Source of the DNA: Lepidodermella squamata
Lineage: Eukaryota > Gastrotricha
Length of the DNA: 64,000 nt
Direction: 5' to 3'
NCBI GenBank assembly: GCA_047495785.1
Contig: JBLDXI010000010.1
Location: 434,001 to 498,000 of the forward strand
Shown here: positions 58,827-64,000 of the stretch, in pieces
Numbering within the stretch: the stretch's first letter is position 1
Layout: every line of letters begins with the position of its first letter
Program-made: the position numbers and the translations under genes
The notes under the pieces: model-generated
The model's input: only the letters and a program-made list of their open reading frames with translations
The model's database searches: none
Told to the model about the DNA's origin: nothing

Positions 58827-61372
58827 TCAAAATTTGTGAAAAATCGGATTGCCATGGGGGCACTGAAATGAGGCAAATTGGTTTTTGTTACTATTATCAC
58901 CAGTAACTGACAAAAGCAGTTGATTTAAATACTCTTCGTCCTTTTTCGAGCCAAATTCTTTGTCACTAGATACAACTGAGCTAATGCCCAACATTCGTTC
59001 GACTTCGCCTCGGAAATATTCGATAACAACGCGAGGTCTGCAATTGGCCAATGTTGCTTTCGAGCCCGAACCCGATTGTGAGGCCATCATAGCTTCAACA
59101 ATTTCAGCGACTAATGGTCCAATTCTATCAGGGGTAGTCAGTGAGAATTCTTCAGGTAACTCAGGCGATTGTTCGACTTCGATGTAGCAACTTGACATAG
59201 GCTGACTCCCTAAATTTTCAAGTGAGGAGCTCAGCGATAATTGGCTGCCTGAATTCGAAGAATAAACGCGAAGTTTGAAACCATTAGCCTGAAGCCGCTG
59301 ATCTATGATCGTGTTGAAAAGAGGTGGATTTGACGGTTTTGAAGGCAGATTTCCAAGAAAAGCAAGTTGACTAGCCGTCAAATAGCGACCGAGTGAGAAA
59401 TTATGACCAAGCGATCTTTTAGGAACGTTAACACTAGCCATCATTGAGGCAAATAGAGCAGTTTCACTCAGCCGCTGCGCCGAACAAACAGCTAAGCGAG
59501 ATTTCAAATCGCCGATTTCTTGCCGAAGAATCAGCAAAATGAAGCTGTGACCTCTTGCCAGTTTAAATCTGCCAATTTTCGCCCATTTACCGTCATTAGA
59601 AGTGTTTTTCAGTCGTTTTGGATTAATGAGGGAATGGCGAAGTTTAACCAGCCAATTATTTGAGCCGATACCTTCAGCCTCAACATCAGGTCGGCTCCCA
59701 ACTTTTTCTCTCAGATCGTCGTCAACCAAAATACGCCGTTTCGTCGCCAATTTTTCCGACCGTTTCTGAAGAGCGGCTGCTAATCTCTGACTCAAAGTAG
59801 GCGCTGATGACTCGGGCTCAATAAATATAGAATCTTCGTCGGCTGATTCTTCTTGCGCGTCGATGTCACGTTTTCGATGAGTTTCGTGAAGCTGGGACAA
59901 AGATAAGGCCCAGTTCGAAGTTGCTGGCCTAGCTGCCGGAATTTCTTGCCTTGGCTCGATGATATTCACGGGTTGAATTTGCGGACCTAACGCGCGACCT
60001 CTGCTCCACTCCAAGGCACTGAATCGAGCTGGATTAGGCTGGACGGACTCTTTCTCAAAACCCGCATCGTCTTCAATTTCTTCTTCTTCATCCGTATCCT
60101 CCGAAATTCGATTTCTTTTCTGTTTCTTCTTTTCGATCGCAACTTCAGGGTTCTCCCAGAATTGAACATCGTCCTCTTGAATCGACCTTTTCGGAGCAAT
60201 CCGATTGCTGGACGAAGATAAAACCGGGGTAGAATTCACCGCAACTTCGCTGGTATTACCTGCGATAAGAAATTCTGTGATTGCCTCTTTGATGGCTTCC
60301 AGAATCGGCTCTTTGCCAGTTCCGAAGTAAACTTGCTGTTTAGCCACATCAACGTTCGCATCGAGAGAATTCCTCGGAACTGTTAGTTTCACACAGCCGA
60401 GAGGAAAACCTGACTTCGCATATAGGCCACTCTCCGAATAAGCAGATTTTACGACTGATGTTAAATCTTTGTCGCGAATCGGGCGATTATTCACACAGAT
60501 GAAAAGAGAATCGGAGGATGAGCGGAAAAGCAGAGATTGTCGATCAGCAGATATTCTTCCTCGAGGTAGGTAACATTCCAGGGCGAAACCAGGTTCCCCA
60601 AGCAGCTCGTCCTGTTTGAGAGCGTGGAAATCACTTGCACTAATAAGTGGCCCTCCAATCAGTGCCAAGACGGTGGGAGCTGTAAATCCGCTGGCGGTCT
60701 CCCACAGAGTAGTTGGCGAAGGACTAGCATGTTTCAACGAAATGCGGCAGTTAAGCCGACACAATGAGAGACTAGCAACGATCGCTCGACATTGAGACAA
60801 GGTATCTCGACCACGTTGCTTTGACTTAGCGTAATATTCCCGTCTGACCGGTAATGGTTGAAAAAGTTTGCTGACCAAGACCACAGTTCCGGATTGCATG
60901 GCAACAATACTCGGCGAGCCAAACCTGCGAACTGATCGGTCAAAGACGTACCGTCGCCCGTTTGGTTCTCCGGGACAACAAGTTGCAATAGTGAGCTGAC
61001 CGGCTACAGTGGCGATTGATGCTGCAGAAACGAGAAATTATTTCGAGCAAATCAGGCGAATAGAGAATTACCTAACGCCTCCCCGCGGAAACCATAAGTT
61101 TCGACTTTCCCTTCGACTAAATCCGCAGCTGATTTAGCTTTGGATGTGCAATGATGTTCCCCAATCATTGACATTGAATCTTCAGGAATCCCACATCCAT
61201 TATCGGCTACCTCAATAACGCCGATACCGAAATCTTCCAACTTTATTGTAATTCGAGTGGCGCCTGAATCTAGAGCGTTCTCTGCCAACTCTTTAACAAC
61301 AGAACTTGGACCAACTACAACTTCCGTTGAGCCAATCAAACGAATGCATTCGGCATCTAGCTTGAGCAGCAT
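58827..61372 (-). CDS. PMS1: DNA mismatch-repair protein PMS1 (MutL homologue)
   Basis: MutL-family ATPase that partners MLH1 in the nucleus. Exons 61372-61072 and 61021-58827 join in frame to 831 residues (intron 50 bp, donor GTAATT, acceptor TTTCTGCAG). The GHKL ATPase motifs are present: VVKELAENALDSGATRI, IEVADNGCGIPED and YGFRGEALA across the splice; later FICVNNRPIRDKD and a DANVDVAKQQV block. PMS1 rather than PMS2 is indicated by ALEWSRGRALGPQIQPVNI, DQRLQANGFKLRVY and CRPRVVIEYFRGEVERM, and by the lack of PMS2's endonuclease DQHAxDE motif. The end QCPHGNPIFHKF is the family's C-terminal block. The HMG box of vertebrate PMS1 was not seen. The gene starts about 120 bp from a divergent small ORF. 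Confidence 0.9.
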
Positions 61373-61493
61373 CTAGTCGCACTTGGTCTCGGTTAAGTAA
61401 CTCGATGGGATAACAGATAAGTATCCACTAGGAAATATTATAAAAATTCGAGTCAGCTAAAACCTGAAACCTGATAATTGATTATTAGTGGCT

Positions 61494-61706
61494 ATGCTCC
61501 CTAACATAGATAAGCAAATGCGCATAAACAAGTTCAAAGAATTCAATGCGCAATACGAGCTAAAGCTACTAACGCTGCTATGCAAGATAAAACAAGAGGA
61601 CCAACAAACAGCAAAAATTGTAATAAGGGCTGCAATGGTCAAAGAATTTCCTCCCGGTTCAGGCAAATCTGAGGTAACAAACCAGATGAAAAATCAAATG
61701 CGATGA
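61494..61706 (+). CDS. Possible small protein, 70 residues
   Basis: ATG at 61494 (MLPNIDKQMRINKFKEFNAQ) opens a 70-residue helical, charged frame ending at 61706. A TTATTAG acceptor-like site lies 5 bp before the ATG, the arrangement seen at most convincing starts in this window, which is the main reason to keep it. A GTAACA donor-like site at 61674 could instead lead to a further exon that I could not find. No family is recognised. It is divergent from PMS1. Confidence 0.35.
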   Translation: MLPNIDKQMRINKFKEFNAQYELKLLTLLCKIKQEDQQTAKIVIRAAMVKEFPPGSGKSEVTNQMKNQMR

Positions 61707-62767
61707 GTATAATGCATAACGAAGCTAGTGTATAATGCGGAGGCAGGGCTTTTCAATTACGCTTACTTATTTATTCGATAATTGAAATGAAATGTCCGCT
61801 GATTCAAACTTCAAACATAATCGCGTAACGGGAACATCGAGAAGGTTGCCATCAAAGCCTGGACTCATGTGGTTTCAGCCCGAGACCCGAGATAAGGAAA
61901 AACAAAACTTGAAAAATCAGCCAACAGTTAACTCTCACAAGTGGCATGATATGTCGCATAAGATTTTCAGTCAGTTTCGCTTGCTTCAAAGCAAAAAAAA
62001 GCTTCACGGTGTTGTTCACAAGATGCGTTTTTGCGTCGAGAAACAGTCGTCACAAGTCAGCAAAGAAAACATAAACACACGTACCACAAAACGTAGCTCG
62101 AAGCTTGCCTTATGCCTTATGCCTTTGCTTGAAACTAAGCCCCACCTCTTACATGCACGGTCAAAATCTCGTCGGCGGGCTTAGAAATGGAAAAAAGTGG
62201 CATCGCGATTTTTTTACTACAATTTGCTTTTCAAATATAATAAATGCTTTTTTGTATCAATCAAACAATTTATAAAACATAAATGGGTTCCTAGACCGCT
62301 ATATTTAATTTCTTTAAATATGTTTTGCGATTTACAGAGGGCATCATTGCGAGTTGAGTCAGCGTTTAAGGGGCTCCGAACCAGAATCGATGCACGAATC
62401 CTTCAGTCACTTCGTTTTAACTTCACAACTCACCGCACTGAAAAGTGTTGGAGAAGACACTCGTAGCAGCTGGTAGCTAGATAGACTTTTAGGACTTACA
62501 ACTGTTGTTAGCAACAAGCAGAATCGCCCTGAAACAATATAGGAATTAACTGCATCAAACATTGCAGCATGATTTGCTCCGATTGTGAAACGTAGAACTT
62601 GAAACCTTGGCGTTTTTATGCAATTAGTTAACTTTCAATGCAATATAGATAAGCCTAAAGCCTAATGCCATTATTGTTTGAATTTTGCTCTAGGGAAGTC
62701 TATAATAGATAATAGGACTAGATTTGGACTAGTTCTATTGCTGCTTAATTTTTAAAGTAATTTGTAG
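61707..62767. other. Intergenic region upstream of MOCS3
   Basis: Contains one longer plus-strand frame, 61792-62184 (130 residues, basic, Lys/Arg/Ser-rich, with SHKWHDMSHKIFSQFRLLQ), which may be a lineage-specific gene or chance; nothing supports it beyond length. The rest is AT-rich. An acceptor-like AATTTGTAG ends at 62767, 14 bp before the MOCS3 start. Confidence 0.4.
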
Positions 62768-62781
62768 TCTGATTCATCATA

Positions 62782-64000
62782 ATGGCATCTCTGGAGAACA
62801 TGGTGAGCCGGTATAGCCGACAATTGTTACTCCCTGAAATCGACATTAATGGTCAGAAATCTATGGCCAGCTCTCGAGTGTTGATTGTCGGTTGCGGAGG
62901 GCTCGGCTGTCCTTCTGCACTCTACCTATCTGGTGCTGGGATCGGTCATATCGGACTGTTAGACGGAGACGTTGTAGCTGTCGACAACTTGCATAGACAG
63001 ATTGCTTACAGAGAGGACAATGTGGGCAAGCAAAAGGCAGAAAGCTTGAAAGATGCTATCACACATTTGAATGCAACTGGCGGCCTCACTGTCACTACAC
63101 ACTTGACATTTTTAACGCCCCAAAATGCGGTAGATATTGTGAAAGACTACGACATTGTTCTTGACTGCACGGATAACGTAGCCACTCGTTACCTAATTAA
63201 CGACGCTTGTGTACTTGCGAACAAACCTCTTATTTCTGCAAGTGCTCTGCGTTGGGAGGGCCAATTGACCATATATGACTCGAGGCGCCGCAATGATGTT
63301 AGATCTGGACCCTGCTATCGTTGCTTGTTTCCGGAACCACCACCCGCTGCCGCTGTTGGATCTTGCTCAGCTAATGGCGTTGTAGGGCCGGTCGTTGGGA
63401 CCATGGGTACTTTACAAGCCCTAGAGACCATCAAGTTGATATCTGGCTTGCCGGAAGTTCTGATTGGCCGAATGCTGCTATTCGACGGTCTAACAATGAC
63501 TTTCCGCAATGTTAAACTACGTCAACCTAATCCAGAATGTGCTTTATGTGGTTTAAATCCAAGGATTAATTCTCTAACGGAGCTAAACGCCATTACTGCT
63601 GTTTATTTAAACCCTCCTGCGGCATGCGTTGTCCCTTTGAAACTTATCGACCCTTCTGATCGTTTGTCACCATCAGCTTTTGACGCTTTACGTAAATCGG
63701 CAGAACCATATCTGCTGATTGATGTGCGGCCACGTAATCACTTTGAAATTTTCCACATCGATGGCGCTGTAAGCATTCCACTCAGCGAGATGAATAATCG
63801 GTTCGAAGAGGTACTTGACTTGTGCAAGAAAACTTATACTGACTCATCCAAGGTGCGCGTCATCACTGTATGTCGGCGAGGAAATGATTCTCAACGTGCT
63901 GTGGTAGCGTTGAGGGAAGGTTTGGCCAAGCATGGAGCAAAGGACGTCGTATTGAATGATATTGTGGGAGGTTGCACTGCCTGGAAAGAGCAAATCGACC
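62782..64000 (+). CDS. MOCS3: MOCS3/UBA4 adenylyltransferase-sulfurtransferase (partial, C-terminus beyond window)
   Basis: Activates the ubiquitin-like proteins URM1 and MOCS2A by adenylation and thiocarboxylation, for tRNA wobble-uridine thiolation and molybdenum-cofactor synthesis in the cytosol. A single frame runs from the ATG at 62782 to the window end (406 codons; full-length proteins have about 450). N-terminal E1-like domain: YSRQLLLPEID, nucleotide-binding GCGGLGCP, DGDVVAVDNLHRQ and DCTDNVATRYLIND. Zinc-binding pairs CYRC and CALC are present. The C-terminal rhodanese domain starts at LLIDVRP and carries the active-site loop CRRGNDSQ. No intron was seen. The tail after VGGCTAWKEQID is cut by the window edge. 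Confidence 0.95.
   Translation, partial: MASLENMVSRYSRQLLLPEIDINGQKSMASSRVLIVGCGGLGCPSALYLSGAGIGHIGLLDGDVVAVDNLHRQIAYREDNVGKQKAESLKDAITHLNATGGLTVTTHLTFLTPQNAVDIVKDYDIVLDCTDNVATRYLINDACVLANKPLISASALRWEGQLTIYDSRRRNDVRSGPCYRCLFPEPPPAAAVGSCSANGVVGPVVGTMGTLQALETIKLISGLPEVLIGRMLLFDGLTMTFRNVKLRQPNPECALCGLNPRINSLTELNAITAVYLNPPAACVVPLKLIDPSDRLSPSAFDALRKSAEPYLLIDVRPRNHFEIFHIDGAVSIPLSEMNNRFEEVLDLCKKTYTDSSKVRVITVCRRGNDSQRAVVALREGLAKHGAKDVVLNDIVGGCTAWKEQID

Noticed and set aside
58827-61372. Calling the MutL homologue PMS2 or MLH1
   Set aside because: The PMS2/MLH3 endonuclease motif is absent and several blocks match PMS1 specifically (EWSRG, QANGFK, CRPRVVI).
61792-62184. 130-codon basic plus-strand frame as a confident gene
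   Set aside because: No acceptor-like site near the ATG, no family and biased composition; mentioned only within the intergenic entry.
1-64000. Firm assignment to nematodes because of short introns and TTTCAG acceptors
   Set aside because: Acceptors are variable and the telomere-like unit is TTAGGG, not TTAGGC. The phylum is left open.
1-64000. CRISPR arrays, bacterial operons, rRNA or tRNA genes
   Set aside because: No regularly spaced repeats, ribosome-binding sites, or cloverleaf/rRNA signatures were seen by eye. A tRNA scan could still find a missed tRNA.

Overview
The window is nuclear DNA from a small-genome invertebrate animal. Protein-coding genes are split by short introns (about 50 bp, AT-rich, ending in TTTCAG, TTTAG or TATAG), intergenic gaps are often only 60-350 bp, and the genes (PMS1, CWC22, KPTN, TAF1B, TAF1C, MOCS3, COX7A) are metazoan-type. 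Most start codons have a splice-acceptor-like (T)nAG just upstream, which suggests spliced-leader trans-splicing, short 5'-UTR introns, or both. An interstitial tract of TTAGGG-type repeat argues against a rhabditid nematode, but I cannot name the phylum. Rotifer, flatworm, larvacean tunicate, tardigrade and non-rhabditid nematode all remain open.

Layout. 1-9.6 kb: a minus-strand array of four UDP-glycosyltransferase genes (first cut by the window edge); copies 3 and 4 are a recent duplication that includes flanking DNA, separated by a spacer holding a fold-back element. 9.6-17.1 kb: mostly non-coding AT-rich DNA around one unrecognised plus-strand gene (13987-15148). 17.2-32.1 kb: two minus-strand genes only about 70 bp apart encode the TAF1B- and TAF1C-like subunits of the RNA polymerase I selectivity factor (SL1/TIF-IB); the TAF1C-like introns are swollen with decayed pogo- and hAT-type transposons. 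32.3-34.1 kb: an SR-rich protein of unknown function. 35.4-35.9 kb: a small plus-strand cysteine-rich secretory-pathway protein ending in KTEL. 36.2-39.5 kb: kaptin (KPTN, mTORC1/KICSTOR) and a fungal/bacterial-type cytosine deaminase. 39.9-49.3 kb: a HEAT-repeat protein whose two large introns carry mobile-element debris, including a TTAA-flanked fold-back element. 49.9-56.5 kb: a proline-rich protein, a COX7A-like cytochrome oxidase subunit and the splicing factor CWC22. 56.6-61.4 kb: PMS1 (mismatch repair) followed by a tandem partial duplication that left a CWC22-like gene with only its C-terminal domain and a PMS1 3' fragment broken by a telomere-repeat insertion. 61.5-64 kb: a small hypothetical ORF and the 5' part of MOCS3/UBA4 on the plus strand.

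All recognised genes from 61.4 to 17.2 kb except the cysteine-rich gene lie on the minus strand in close succession, so one or more operon-like transcription units are possible. Exon structures were worked out by hand from splice motifs, reading-frame continuity and family similarity. Total coding lengths come out divisible by three for TAF1C-like, KPTN, CWC22, PMS1, cytosine deaminase, HEAT, COX7A, the proline-rich gene and the UGTs, which supports them but does not prove them.
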